DNA from: a bacterium
GTDB taxonomy: Bacteria; Bacillota; Clostridia; Oscillospirales; Oscillospiraceae
Length of the DNA stretch: 51,263 bases
Direction of reading: 5' to 3'
Assembly (NCBI GenBank): GCA_029009095.1
Contig: JAQXJT010000025.1
Coordinates: 1-51,263, forward strand
Shown here: one piece after another, positions 17,511 through 26,301 of the stretch
Layout: the number at the start of each line of letters is the position of its first letter
How positions within the stretch are numbered: the stretch's first letter is position 1
The notes under the pieces: generated by a model
Told to the model about the DNA's origin: nothing
Seen by the model: the letters and a program-made list of their open reading frames with translations, nothing else
Database searches by the model: none
Position numbers and translations under genes: made by a program

Positions 17511-18893
17511 TCAGGCGGTTTGTAGAATTTCTGCCGAGCGCTGCTCCGCCTCCCGCCGCCGCAGGTCCCTGGTGACGCTGCGGGAGATGGGGAAGGCCAG
17601 CAACATGGAGAGCGCGTCCGCCACGGCCAGCACAGAGGCGATGCCCCAGACGCCGAAGAGGGCCACCATGGGGTAGAGAATGGGGAAGAAACAGAGTCCC
17701 TGCCGGGAGAGGCCCAGCAGGACCGCCCCCTTCCCGTTGCCGGTGGCGGTGCAGAGCATATTGATCACGATGACATAGGCGTGGACGGGGAAGGCGGCGC
17801 ACTGGCAGCGCAGGGAGAACACGCCGATGCGCACCAGCTCCGCGTCGTCTTCGGTGAAGAGCAGCAGCAGAGGTTTGGCGAAAATGGCCACCACCAGCGC
17901 CACCAGCGAGCCGCCCAGCACGCCCACCATCTTGGAGAAGCGGAGCCCCTCCTCCACCCGGCTGTAGCGTCTGGCGCCCCAGGAGAAGCCGGCCACGGGC
18001 TGGAAGCCCTGGCCGAAGCCCAGACAGGCGCTGGTCACCAGCCGCGCCACCCGGTTGGCCACGCTGATGGCGGCCAGGGCGCTCTCACCGAAGGTGATGG
18101 CCACCCGGTTGATGGCGATGGCGGAGAGGGTCTGCATCCCCGTGCGGAAGAGGGCGGCGCTGCCCATGACGCAGACCTCTTTGGCGTCCTTCCAGGTGGG
18201 ATGGAAGAATTTCAGGTGGATCTTCAGCAGGGTCTTGCCCCGGAAGTAGGGGATCATCAAAAGCGTCCAGGAGACCAGTTTGGAGATGGCGGTGGCCATA
18301 GAAGCGCCGGCCACGCCCATGTCCATCGAGAAAATGAAGATGGGGTCCAGTATGATGTTCAGCACCGCGCCCGTGGACATGCCGATCATGGCGAAGAAGG
18401 CGCTGCCCTCGGAGCGGAGACACTGGTTGAGCACGAACGAGGTGGCCATGAAGGGAGCGGCCAGCAGAATGTAGCGGCAGTACTGCCGGGAATAGGGCAT
18501 CAGTGCGTCGCTGGCGCCCAGAAAGCGCAGCAGGGGCACCTGAAAGAGCATACCGCCCGCCATGACGAAGAGACCCAGCGCAAAGGCCACAAAATAGCAG
18601 GTGGAGAGCACCTGGCGGGCGTGCTCGTCCTCCTTGGCGCCCAGCAGGCGGGAGGTGTAGCTGGAAGCGCCCATGGCCATCATGGATCCGGCCATCATGA
18701 TCAGGTTGTCAATGGTGCTGTTGATGCCCACCGCGCCGGTGGCAAAGGTGCCCAGTTGGCTGACAAAAAAGGTGTCGGCCAGGTTATATACGCTGGTGAC
18801 CAGCATGGAGGCGATGGTGGGCACCGCCATGCGGGGGATGAGACGCTGCACCGGGGTGGTGAGCATAAAGGTTCGTTTTTCTTCCGGGGTCAT
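17511..18893 (-). CDS. MATE-family efflux transporter
   Basis: This encodes 460 residues with about twelve hydrophobic spans. MATE features include N-L-A-D-T-F-F-V-S-Q-L-G near residues 37-48 and the inverted half repeat with G-F-G-Q-G-F-Q-P-V-A-G-F near 298. It exports cationic drugs or metabolites in exchange for Na+ or H+ in known relatives; the substrate is unknown. The ribosome site is AGGAGGAAA. It is transcribed alone, with its own promoter and terminator. Confidence 0.9.
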   Translation of the reverse strand: MTPEEKRTFMLTTPVQRLIPRMAVPTIASMLVTSVYNLADTFFVSQLGTFATGAVGINSTIDNLIMMAGSMMAMGASSYTSRLLGAKEDEHARQVLSTCYFVAFALGLFVMAGGMLFQVPLLRFLGASDALMPYSRQYCRYILLAAPFMATSFVLNQCLRSEGSAFFAMIGMSTGAVLNIILDPIFIFSMDMGVAGASMATAISKLVSWTLLMIPYFRGKTLLKIHLKFFHPTWKDAKEVCVMGSAALFRTGMQTLSAIAINRVAITFGESALAAISVANRVARLVTSACLGFGQGFQPVAGFSWGARRYSRVEEGLRFSKMVGVLGGSLVALVVAIFAKPLLLLFTEDDAELVRIGVFSLRCQCAAFPVHAYVIVINMLCTATGNGKGAVLLGLSRQGLCFFPILYPMVALFGVWGIASVLAVADALSMLLAFPISRSVTRDLRRREAEQRSAEILQTA

Positions 18894-18931
18894 TGCGCTT
18901 TCCTCCTGATTTCTTTGTTTACCATACAGTC

Positions 18932-18960
18932 AATATAATCCCGGACAGAAAAAATGTCAA
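18932..18960 (-). promoter_or_regulatory. Promoter of the MATE gene
   Basis: Minus strand: TTGACA at 18960-18955, 17-nt spacer, TATATT at 18937-18932. The -35 is the end of the upstream terminator stem. Confidence 0.78.
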
Positions 18961-18991
18961 GGTATCTTGAAAAAATTTCGATACCTTGACA
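18955..18991 (-). terminator. Terminator of the kinase gene, overlapping the MATE promoter
   Basis: A perfect 12-bp stem (18955-18966, 18980-18991) with a 13-nt loop is followed by a T6 run on the minus strand. It lies about 22 bp after the kinase stop. An alternative reading is an operator for the MATE gene. Confidence 0.75.
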
Positions 18992-19012
18992 TTCCGGCGG
19001 GTCGCAACGGGC

Positions 19013-19948
19013 TCAGCCGTAGATGCCGCCGCCGATGAATTCCCGCAGCAGGGCGTCGGGGGCCACCAGATCGGGGGAGACGTCCTCGAAAAGCTCGTAG
19101 GCGGGGACGATGTGCTGCAGCTCCTCCAGCCGGGGAGTATCCGGGGTGAGGGTTTTGAAGAGGTCGTTGACGGTGTTGTTGAGCACGGGCACCTCATAGG
19201 CGAAGGAGGAGTCCAGCTTCAGATCGGCCTTGTCCTTGAACGGGGAGATGTAGAGCTTCTCGCCCCGGCGGACGCTGGCCCAGCGCTGCAGGGTCTCGGC
19301 GGCGTCGGTGCCCCGGTAGAGGTTGTCCCGCACCACCCGGCGCATCAGGCGCATCCAGGTGCCCTTGAAGATCACCTCGCCGTTGTCGTCCTCCACCACG
19401 CTCCTGGCGGAGATGTAGAGCTTGAAGGCCTCCGGGTGGGTGTCGGTGATCATGTCGTTGAGCGCGTGGATGCCCTCGAAGATGGCGATCTCCCCGTCTC
19501 TGAGCTGCAACGCGTGCCCCGCGCCCGTGTCACGCATCTGCCGGGTGAAGGAGTATTTGGGGATCCAGACCTGCTCGCCCCGGGACAGCCGGGTGAAGTG
19601 GTCGTTCAGCAGCTCCATGTCCATGCACAGGGGGGACTCCAGATCGTAGCCGCCGTCGGGGAGCCGGGGGGTGGTCAGGGGGGAGACGGACTTGAAATAG
19701 TCGTCCATGGAGATGTAGTGGGTGCGCATCCCGCGGCGGGAGAGGATCTCGCTGATCTTCCGGGCGGTGGTGGTCTTGCCGCTGCCGGAGGGGCCGGAGA
19801 GCAGCACGATGGGACTGCGCTCATAGGACGCGAGGATACGCTCGGCGGCCTCCTCCAGCCGCTGCTGGTAGATGGCGTCGCACTCCGCGATAAAGCTCAC
19901 GGGATCCTTGCGGCAGCGCTCGTTGATCTCGGAAAGATAGTAAGCCAT
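19013..19948 (-). CDS. Uridine kinase-like P-loop nucleoside kinase
   Basis: This encodes 311 residues. The P-loop G-P-S-G-S-G-K-T-T is at 52-60. An acidic D-D-Y-F at about 82-85 and F-E-G-I-H-A-L-N near 158-165 match the PRK/uridine kinase family. The 45-residue N-terminal extension is helical, as in the longer Firmicute members of this group. It would phosphorylate a nucleoside or pentose substrate; the exact one is not readable. Strong AAAGGAGG ribosome site. It lies 51 bp after hemZ and is probably co-transcribed with it. Confidence 0.8.
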   Translation of the reverse strand: MAYYLSEINERCRKDPVSFIAECDAIYQQRLEEAAERILASYERSPIVLLSGPSGSGKTTTARKISEILSRRGMRTHYISMDDYFKSVSPLTTPRLPDGGYDLESPLCMDMELLNDHFTRLSRGEQVWIPKYSFTRQMRDTGAGHALQLRDGEIAIFEGIHALNDMITDTHPEAFKLYISARSVVEDDNGEVIFKGTWMRLMRRVVRDNLYRGTDAAETLQRWASVRRGEKLYISPFKDKADLKLDSSFAYEVPVLNNTVNDLFKTLTPDTPRLEELQHIVPAYELFEDVSPDLVAPDALLREFIGGGIYG

Positions 19949-19999
19949 ATTGGATGTACCTCCTTTTTATTCTGGGGGCCGGATTGACGGAAATGAAGT

Positions 20000-21463
20000 T
20001 CAGCGGCGGTAGAAATCCACGATCTTCGCCTTGCTCCCGCAGACGGCGTCGATGCGTTCGGTGTACTCCCGGGGGTATTTGGGGGCCATGAGCCGCTCCA
20101 CGCTGCCTTCGCGTACCAGCTTGGTGGAGCCGCCCGCGCCCACGGAGAGGATGCCGCACAGCTCCTCCATGATGCAGATGTTGTAGAGGTTCCCGCGGCC
20201 GGGAAGGCTCCACCCCACGTTCTCAAAAGAGCCGGACATGAACTTCTGCCGGTAGAGATAGTAAGGCTCGAAGCCGTGGGAGGCGAGGAGGGCGTTGGCG
20301 CCGTCGAGCATCCTGCCCACCTCCGCCGCGCCGGGGAGCTCGGCTCCCTCCGTGGTGAAGCGGGAGCCTTTTTTCAAAGCCAGGGTGTGCACGGTGATGT
20401 TCTCGGGCCGCAGCTCCAGCAGGGCGCGGACGGAGGCGGAGAACTGCTCCGCATCGTCCCCGGGCAGCCCGGCGATGAGATCCATGTTGACCTCAAAGCC
20501 GCCCACCTTCCGCACCAGGGCCATGGCCCGGAGAACATCCTCCACGCTGTGCTGCCGTCCGATGGCGGACAATACGGCGTCGGACATGGTCTGGGGGTTG
20601 ACGCTCAGGCGGCTCACCTGCTGCTCCCGGAGCGCGAGGAGCTTCTCCTCCGTCACCGTGTCGGGCCGCCCGGCCTCCACGGTGAACTCCCGGCAGTGGG
20701 AGAGGTCGAAGCGGGAACGCACCTGGGCGCAGAGCCGGCGGAGCTGTTCGGCGGAAAGGGTGGTGGGGGTGCCGCCGCCGACATAGACGCTGACCACCCG
20801 CACCCCGGCTTCCTCCACGGCCCGGGCCACCGCCTCCATCTCCCGCTCCTGGGCCGCAAGATAGTCCGGCAGGAGCTTCAGCGAGCGGGCGGCCTCCACG
20901 CTTACAAAGCTGCAATAGGCGCAGCGGGTGGGGCAGAAGGGGATGCCCAGATAGAGGCAGACGTCCCGCTCCTCCAGAGAGTCCCGGGCACGGAGGGCGG
21001 CGCGGCTGGTGTGGCGCACCAGCTCCGTCCGCTCCGGGGAGACGGAAAACTCCCGGCGGAAGGTGCGCGCCGCCTGCCGCTCGCTCTGTCCCTCGCTCAG
21101 CAGCGAGAGAAAGAGCTTGCCCGGGCGCACCCCGGTGAGACTGCCCCACACGGGCAGAGGGTGGCCGCCGTTCACCGCGGCTTTGAAGAAAGCCTGCTTG
21201 ACGGCGCGCTGCAAATAGCGGTCCTCCGCGACCTTGTCCGTGAGGAGGGAGAGCCGCACCCGCGCCTCGCCCCGGCTGTGCCGCCCCGCCCGGAAAAGAC
21301 GGCAGACGCACACGGCGTACTGCGCCCCCCGTCGGAGCGTGAGCGTCACGCTGTCCGCGCCCGAGGGGGTCTCCGGGTAGACGGGACGCTCCTGGGGGTA
21401 GAGGCAGAGCAGGGACTGCTCGGCGGCGTATTTATAATCGTGTCCTATGAGAAAGATCTCCAT
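20000..21463 (-). CDS. hemZ: Radical SAM coproporphyrinogen dehydrogenase HemZ
   Basis: This encodes 487 residues from the ATG at 21463; the frame stays open further upstream but would run through the divergent methyltransferase gene. The radical SAM motif C177-x3-C181-x2-C184 (C-P-T-R-C-A-Y-C) sits after a 165-residue N-terminal domain typical of HemZ. A G-G-G-T-P-T motif follows near 239-244. The family is annotated as oxygen-independent coproporphyrinogen dehydrogenase in Firmicutes, though some members may act differently. It is divergent from the methyltransferase gene. Confidence 0.87.
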   Translation of the reverse strand: MEIFLIGHDYKYAAEQSLLCLYPQERPVYPETPSGADSVTLTLRRGAQYAVCVCRLFRAGRHSRGEARVRLSLLTDKVAEDRYLQRAVKQAFFKAAVNGGHPLPVWGSLTGVRPGKLFLSLLSEGQSERQAARTFRREFSVSPERTELVRHTSRAALRARDSLEERDVCLYLGIPFCPTRCAYCSFVSVEAARSLKLLPDYLAAQEREMEAVARAVEEAGVRVVSVYVGGGTPTTLSAEQLRRLCAQVRSRFDLSHCREFTVEAGRPDTVTEEKLLALREQQVSRLSVNPQTMSDAVLSAIGRQHSVEDVLRAMALVRKVGGFEVNMDLIAGLPGDDAEQFSASVRALLELRPENITVHTLALKKGSRFTTEGAELPGAAEVGRMLDGANALLASHGFEPYYLYRQKFMSGSFENVGWSLPGRGNLYNICIMEELCGILSVGAGGSTKLVREGSVERLMAPKYPREYTERIDAVCGSKAKIVDFYRR

Positions 21464-21523
21464 ATGCGCCTCTCTTCGCCCCGAAGGGCGGGGGAAATGG
21501 GCTTTTCGGAAGAAAGCTCTTTC

Positions 21524-21553
21524 ATTATACACCAGACTGCCCTCTTCGCGCAA
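21524..21553 (-). promoter_or_regulatory. Probable hemZ promoter
   Basis: Minus strand: TTGCGC at 21553-21548, 18-nt spacer, TATAAT at 21529-21524. The -10 is perfect and the -35 weak. Confidence 0.5.
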
Positions 21554-21590
21554 GTGCGAGAAGAAAGGGAGCATCCCGTGGCCGCGGCGC

Positions 21591-21619
21591 TTGCTTTTGG
21601 GGAAAATACCCCGTATAAT
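21591..21619 (+). promoter_or_regulatory. Promoter of the rRNA methyltransferase gene
   Basis: TTGCTT at 21591-21596, 17-nt spacer, TATAAT at 21614-21619, 33 nt before the ATG. A GGGG-AAAATA-CCCC stem lies in the spacer. Confidence 0.7.
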
Positions 21620-21652
21620 GGGGGCAGAATTCAGGAAAACGGAGAGGAAAAC

Positions 21653-22759
21653 ATGGATCTGATGTTTTGTATGCCCTGTCTCTTCGGGCTGGAGGGGCTG
21701 GTGGGCAATGAGCTGCGGCATATGGGGCTGCGGGACGTGGCCCCGGAGAACGGGCGGGTATATTTTGTGGGCACGGAGGAGGACATCGCCCGGGTGAACC
21801 TCCGCAGCCGCTTCGGCGAGCGGCTGCTGCTGGTGCTGGGGCGCTTCCCGGCGCGCACCTTCGACGAGCTCTTCGAGGGCTGCCGCGCCCTGCCCTGGGA
21901 GGACTACATCCCCGGGGACGCCGCCTTCCCGGTGACGGGCTGGGCCCTGGAGAGCGCCCTCCACTCCGTCCCGGACTGCCAGAAGATCGTGAAGAAGGCT
22001 GTGGTGGAGGCCATGAAGCGCCGCTACCGGGTGGAGCGCTTCCCCGAGAGCGGGGGGGCGTACCAGATCCGCTTCGGCATCTGGAAGGACAGCGCCGCGC
22101 TCTATCTTGATTGCAGCGGCGTGGGACTCTACAAGCGGGGCTACCGTCCCGCCCAGGTGGCCGCGCCCCTCCGGGAGACGCTGGCGGCGGCCATGGTGGA
22201 CATCGCCCGTTACCGGGGCCGGGGAGAGTTCTGCGACCCCTTCTGCGGGGGCGGCACCGTGGCCATCGAGGCCGCGCTGGCGGCCAGAAACCGGGCCCCG
22301 GGGCTTTACCGGCACTTCGCCGCCGAGAGCTGGGGCTGGCTGGACAGGGGGATCTGGGAGCGCTGCGCCCAGGAGGCCCGGGACAGGGAGTTCCACGGGG
22401 ACTACACCATCCTGGCCTCGGACATCGACCCCCACGCCGTGGAGCTGGCCCGGGCCAACGCCCTGCGGGCGGGGGTGGCGGATATCATCCGCTTTGAGGT
22501 GGCGGACGCCAGAAAGTTTGCCCGGAGCTGCGACAGGGGCACGCTGGTGACGAACCCGCCCTACGGCGAGAGGATGATGGAGCAGCGGGAGGCCGGGGAG
22601 CTGTACCGGGACTTCGGGGAAGCCTTCCGCGCCACGGCGGGCTGGAGCGCGGCCATCATCTCCTCCCACCCGCAGTTTGAAAAGTGTTTCGGCGCCCGCG
22701 CCGCCAAAAGGAGAAAGCTCTATAACGGCATGATCCCCTGCACGCTGTACCTGTACTGA
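21653..22759 (+). CDS. THUMP-domain class I rRNA guanine-N2 methyltransferase (YpsC/RlmL-like)
   Basis: This encodes 368 residues. The ATG at 21653 follows GGAGAGG; a longer open frame upstream is not coding. The N-terminal 160 or so residues form a THUMP RNA-binding domain. The SAM motif is F-C-D-P-F-C-G-G-G-T near residues 194-203, then S-D-I-D near 261. The catalytic N-P-P-Y is at about residues 302-305. The same layout is found in B. subtilis YpsC and the N-terminal half of E. coli RlmL. It probably methylates a guanine in 23S rRNA; the position is not readable. Confidence 0.87.
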   Translation: MDLMFCMPCLFGLEGLVGNELRHMGLRDVAPENGRVYFVGTEEDIARVNLRSRFGERLLLVLGRFPARTFDELFEGCRALPWEDYIPGDAAFPVTGWALESALHSVPDCQKIVKKAVVEAMKRRYRVERFPESGGAYQIRFGIWKDSAALYLDCSGVGLYKRGYRPAQVAAPLRETLAAAMVDIARYRGRGEFCDPFCGGGTVAIEAALAARNRAPGLYRHFAAESWGWLDRGIWERCAQEARDREFHGDYTILASDIDPHAVELARANALRAGVADIIRFEVADARKFARSCDRGTLVTNPPYGERMMEQREAGELYRDFGEAFRATAGWSAAIISSHPQFEKCFGARAAKRRKLYNGMIPCTLYLY

Positions 22760-22803
22760 AAAAGTCCTCCGTTTGTTTCCGGAAAACAAACGGAGGACTT
22801 TTT
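22759..22803. terminator. Bidirectional terminator
   Basis: A 20-bp stem (22759-22778, 22784-22803) with A5 and T5 flanks lies between the convergent methyltransferase gene and the ABC permease gene. Confidence 0.9.
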
Positions 22804-22829
22804 TGCCTGCGCGGGCGGCGGGAGCGGTT

Positions 22830-24083
22830 TCAGTCCCGCCGCAGAGCGTCGATGGGGTTGAGGTTGGCCGCCTTGATGGCGGGAAGGAGGCCAAAGAGGA
22901 TGCCGATGCCCGTGGAAAAGGCCAGGGCGACGAGGGTGGCGGGGATACTGATGGATGTGGGGGTGCCCATGACCGAGGAGATGAGCCGGGCCATGACGAT
23001 GCCCACGATGACGCCCAGCAGGCCGCCCAGACTGGTGAGCACGGAGGCCTCCGTGAGGAACTGCCAGAGGATGCGCTTTTTCCGTGCGCCGATGGCCTTC
23101 TTCAGGCCGATCTCACTGGTGCGCTCGGTGACGGTGACCAGCATGATGTTCATCACGCCGATGCCGCCCACCAGCAGGGAAATGCTGGCGATCCAGAGCA
23201 GCTGGCGGTTGGTGGAGTTGGAGAGCTCCTGAAGCTGCTCGGCCTGCTCCATGAGATCCTGGCTCCGGTAGGAGAAGGTGCTCTCGCTCCCGCTGATCTG
23301 GGAGGCGGTGAGGAGCCGGGCGGACTGCTGGCCCACCTGAGTCATATTGTCGGTCTTGTCCGCGCGGATCAGCACCGACTGGGGCTCATCGAAGCGGTAG
23401 AGGACGGGCCAGGTGCTGTCGGGGATGAAAATGCTGCCGCCGTTGGAGGAAAAGTAGGTGTAGTAATCGCTGAGATTGTTGATCTCCGGCTCCACCCGGG
23501 AGGCGGTGGAGATCACGCCGATGACGGTGTAGGGGGTACCCATGACCTCCACGCAGCGCCCCACGGGGTAGGCCCCGGAGAAGAGAGTGGTGGCTGCCGC
23601 CTCGTCCAGCAGCACCACCTTCCGGTGGGCGCTGAAGTCCCCGGGCAGAAAATTCCGCCCGTAGTTGAGTTTGTATCCGGCGATGGAGAGATAGTGTTCG
23701 TCCACCCCGTAGAGGGAGCCGGAGAAGCTGTTGTCCCCGGCGTAGACCCCGTCGCACCAGTTGCGGCTGTGGAAGAGGGAGACCTCCTCCACATGGTCCA
23801 GCTCCAGGAGCTCTTTGCGCGTCTCCTCGCTGATGGGGCTCACCTCGTCGGGGATGGGGTTGTACTGCATTTCGTAGGGGTAGTCGTTCTGGTTGAGCAC
23901 TACGGTGACGGCGTTGGTGCCCGCGCCCACCAGACTGGCCTTGATCTGCTCGCTGGTGCCGCGGATGGTGGAGACGATGGTGATGATGGCGGCGATGCCG
24001 ATGATGATGCCCAGCATGGTCAGAAAGGAACGCATCTTGTGGTTCCAGACGCCCTGAAAGGCAACCGAGAGATTTTCCTGCAT
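22830..24083 (-). CDS. MacB-type ABC transporter permease
   Basis: This encodes 417 residues. The ATG at 24083 has an AAGGAGG site, preferred to an in-frame start at 24164 inside the upstream gene. One N-terminal span (about 22-42) is followed by a large extracytoplasmic MacB domain (45-290). Three C-terminal spans form an FtsX-like core with G-G-I-G-V-M-N-I-M-L-V-T-V-T-E-R-T near 301-317. The N-terminal Q-x-x-x-W-N-H-K-M-R-S-F-L-T-M-L-G motif is typical. It is the last gene of an export operon with two adaptors and an ATPase. Confidence 0.9.
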   Translation of the reverse strand: MQENLSVAFQGVWNHKMRSFLTMLGIIIGIAAIITIVSTIRGTSEQIKASLVGAGTNAVTVVLNQNDYPYEMQYNPIPDEVSPISEETRKELLELDHVEEVSLFHSRNWCDGVYAGDNSFSGSLYGVDEHYLSIAGYKLNYGRNFLPGDFSAHRKVVLLDEAAATTLFSGAYPVGRCVEVMGTPYTVIGVISTASRVEPEINNLSDYYTYFSSNGGSIFIPDSTWPVLYRFDEPQSVLIRADKTDNMTQVGQQSARLLTASQISGSESTFSYRSQDLMEQAEQLQELSNSTNRQLLWIASISLLVGGIGVMNIMLVTVTERTSEIGLKKAIGARKKRILWQFLTEASVLTSLGGLLGVIVGIVMARLISSVMGTPTSISIPATLVALAFSTGIGILFGLLPAIKAANLNPIDALRRD

Positions 24084-24099
24084 TGCGTTCGCCTCCTTC

Positions 24100-25620
24100 T
24101 TAACCGTAGAGCTGCTGGCGGTCGGCCTTCTCGGTGGGCGCGCCCTCCCGGAGGTTCTTCCCATAGGGGAAGGCCACCAGATCCTCGCTGCTCAGTCCCG
24201 AGAGCACCTCCAGATAGGAACCCCAGAGACTGCGTCCCGTGCGGATCTCCCGCTTTTCCAGACCGTTCTCCCCGGCCACCCAGACATAGCTCCGGCCGTT
24301 CTCCGTGCGGATGAAGGCGTTCATCAGGCACAGCCCGGTGCTGCCCGCGCTGCGGCTGGGGTCGTAGCTCATCTCCACATATTCGCCCTCCCGCAGCTTG
24401 GCGTCCTCGGAGAGGAACACCGTGAAGGGGTAGAGGGACACGTTCTGGTTGCCGTTGGAGTAGTGGTAGTAGTAGCTGTTCTCGTCGGCAGGGAACTCGG
24501 AGATCTCCGTGATGGTGCCTTCGAGCGTTTCATAGGTCTCCCAGGAGCGCACGGAAACGGTGTCCCCCGGGTGCATGGCGCCCAGCTCCGTCTCGCTGAG
24601 AGCGCCGGTGACGTAGTAACCGCCGCCGCCGGAGACCAGCACCACCGGCTCGCCGCTGGCGCGGGCCTCGTCCACGCTGCGCACGGTCTTGACCACCCCG
24701 TCGATCTTGCTGGTGACCACGCCGTTGGTGAGTTCATACTGGAGCGTCTCGTATTTGAGTTGCTCCACCTTGAGTTTCAGTTCGAGATCGATGATCTGCT
24801 GTTCGGCCTCCTTGCGCATGGAGGCGATGTCCGACCAGGAGTAGGTGGGGCCGGTGTAGCTCTCCTCTTCCTCCTTCTCCCCGTCCTCCAGCCCGGTGCT
24901 GTCATCGTAGTCGGGGGCGATGCAGGTAAAGACCCAGCCGTCGTCGCTGCCCCGGTAGAACACCATCTCCCAGCAGCGCTGCACGCTGCCCATCAGGGAG
25001 TCGCCGGTGCGGACTTCAAACACCGCGTACACCGCGGGCACGGACTCCAGTCCCAGATGGGGGAGGAGGGAGTCCACGAAGGCCTCGCTGAACACGCAGT
25101 TGTCGTTCCAGACGTAAACATAGGGGTCGTCCACCGTGCCGCTGCCCTTCCGGGGCACGCCCACGGTGGTGGGGATGAGATCGGGGTCGGGGGTGGCCGC
25201 GGGGGGCACATAGACCCGGTAGGTGTTGACCTCCGCGAGACGCTTTTTGGCGTTTTCCAGATCCAGCTCGGTTTGGCGCAGGGTGATGCCCTGCCGCTCC
25301 AGCTCCAGATCGGTGAGCGTGGTGTCAAAGCTCAGCAGCGCGTCGCCCACGGAGACACGCTGTCCCTCCCGGACGTTGACGGCGGTGACCTCCTGGGTGG
25401 CGGTCACATAGACCGACTGGATGCGGTCGGTGGTGACGCGGCCGTTGGTCTGGGCGTTGCCGGCGCTGGCGAAGGTGCTCACGTCCTTCACCGCGTAGAC
25501 CGGCACCGAGGCGCCCCTGCCCCGGATGAGCAGCAGTACGCCGTAGACCATGCCGCCCAGCAGCGCCAGAGTGAGCGCGCCCGCCAGAGTGTAGCGCAGC
25601 CATTTGGGAAGATTTTTCAC
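24100..25620 (-). CDS. HlyD-type membrane fusion/adaptor protein of the ABC exporter
   Basis: This encodes 506 residues. A membrane anchor at about 12-33 is followed by a split lipoyl/barrel-sandwich domain (V-N-V-R-E-G-Q-R-V-S-V-G-D near 82-94 and its partner near residues 300-330). An unusually long insert (about 135-265) sits between the two coiled-coil arms and contains acidic, aromatic-rich sequence. The coiled-coil arms are E-L-D-L-E-N-A-K near 117 and E-A-E-Q-Q-I-I-D-L-E-L-K near 269. Overlap with the ATPase stop (ATGA, 25617-25620) couples translation. Its partner is the MacB-like permease 16 bp downstream. Confidence 0.85.
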   Translation of the reverse strand: MKNLPKWLRYTLAGALTLALLGGMVYGVLLLIRGRGASVPVYAVKDVSTFASAGNAQTNGRVTTDRIQSVYVTATQEVTAVNVREGQRVSVGDALLSFDTTLTDLELERQGITLRQTELDLENAKKRLAEVNTYRVYVPPAATPDPDLIPTTVGVPRKGSGTVDDPYVYVWNDNCVFSEAFVDSLLPHLGLESVPAVYAVFEVRTGDSLMGSVQRCWEMVFYRGSDDGWVFTCIAPDYDDSTGLEDGEKEEEESYTGPTYSWSDIASMRKEAEQQIIDLELKLKVEQLKYETLQYELTNGVVTSKIDGVVKTVRSVDEARASGEPVVLVSGGGGYYVTGALSETELGAMHPGDTVSVRSWETYETLEGTITEISEFPADENSYYYHYSNGNQNVSLYPFTVFLSEDAKLREGEYVEMSYDPSRSAGSTGLCLMNAFIRTENGRSYVWVAGENGLEKREIRTGRSLWGSYLEVLSGLSSEDLVAFPYGKNLREGAPTEKADRQQLYG

Positions 25621-26300
25621 GGGGCCACCTCCTTGGCGTCGGTGAGCCGTCCGTCCAGAATGTGGCGGATGCTTCTCGCGCAGTCGGCCACGGACTGCTC
25701 ATGGGTGATGAGCACCACGGTGGTGCCCTCCGCGTTCAGCTGGGTGAAGATGTCCATGATCTGCTCGCCGCTGGCGCTGTCCAGCGCGCCGGTGGGCTCG
25801 TCCGCCAGCAGCAGCCGGGGATGGTTGATCATGGCCCTGGCGATTGCCACCCGCTGGCACTGTCCGCCGGAGAGCTGGTTGGGCTGGTGCTCCTTCCTGT
25901 CGCCCAGTCCGATGCGCTCCAGCGCCTCCGCCGCCCGCTCCCGCCGCTCCTTCCGGTCCACCCCGGCGTAGAGCAGGGGCAGCGCCACGTTGTCCAGAGC
26001 GCTGAGCTTGGGGAGCAGATAGTAGTTCTGGAACACGAAACCGATGGAGCGGTTGCGGATGTCCGAGAGGTGGTCCTCTCCGGCGGTGCTGAGATCCTCC
26101 CCGTCCAGCAGGTAGGTGCCGGAGGTGGGGGTGTCCAGACAGCCGATGATGTTCATTAAAGTGGTCTTGCCGGAGCCGGAGCGGCCCATAATGGCCAGAT
26201 AGTCGCCCTCCGCCACCTGCAGATCCACATTTTTCAGAATGTGTACCGTTTCCTTGCCCAGGGGATAATCCTTGCAGATATCGCGCATATCCAGAAGCAT
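25617..26300 (-). CDS. MacB/LolD-type ABC transporter ATPase
   Basis: This encodes 227 residues. Walker A G-R-S-G-S-G-K-T-T is at about 38-46, signature L-S-G-G-Q near 143 and Walker B L-L-L-A-D-E-P-T near 160-167, with A-L-D-S after it. All match MacB/LolD ATPases. It powers the downstream permease. It begins 1 bp after the lipoprotein adaptor gene ends. Confidence 0.92.
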   Translation of the reverse strand: MLLDMRDICKDYPLGKETVHILKNVDLQVAEGDYLAIMGRSGSGKTTLMNIIGCLDTPTSGTYLLDGEDLSTAGEDHLSDIRNRSIGFVFQNYYLLPKLSALDNVALPLLYAGVDRKERRERAAEALERIGLGDRKEHQPNQLSGGQCQRVAIARAMINHPRLLLADEPTGALDSASGEQIMDIFTQLNAEGTTVVLITHEQSVADCARSIRHILDGRLTDAKEVAP

Positions 26301-26301
26301 A

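Noticed and set aside
20276-22759. 827-codon plus-strand frame
   Set aside because: Only 21653-22759 is coding (methyltransferase); the rest is antisense to hemZ.
20000-22894. 964-codon minus-strand frame
   Set aside because: Codons upstream of 21463 are antisense to the methyltransferase; HemZ starts at 21463.
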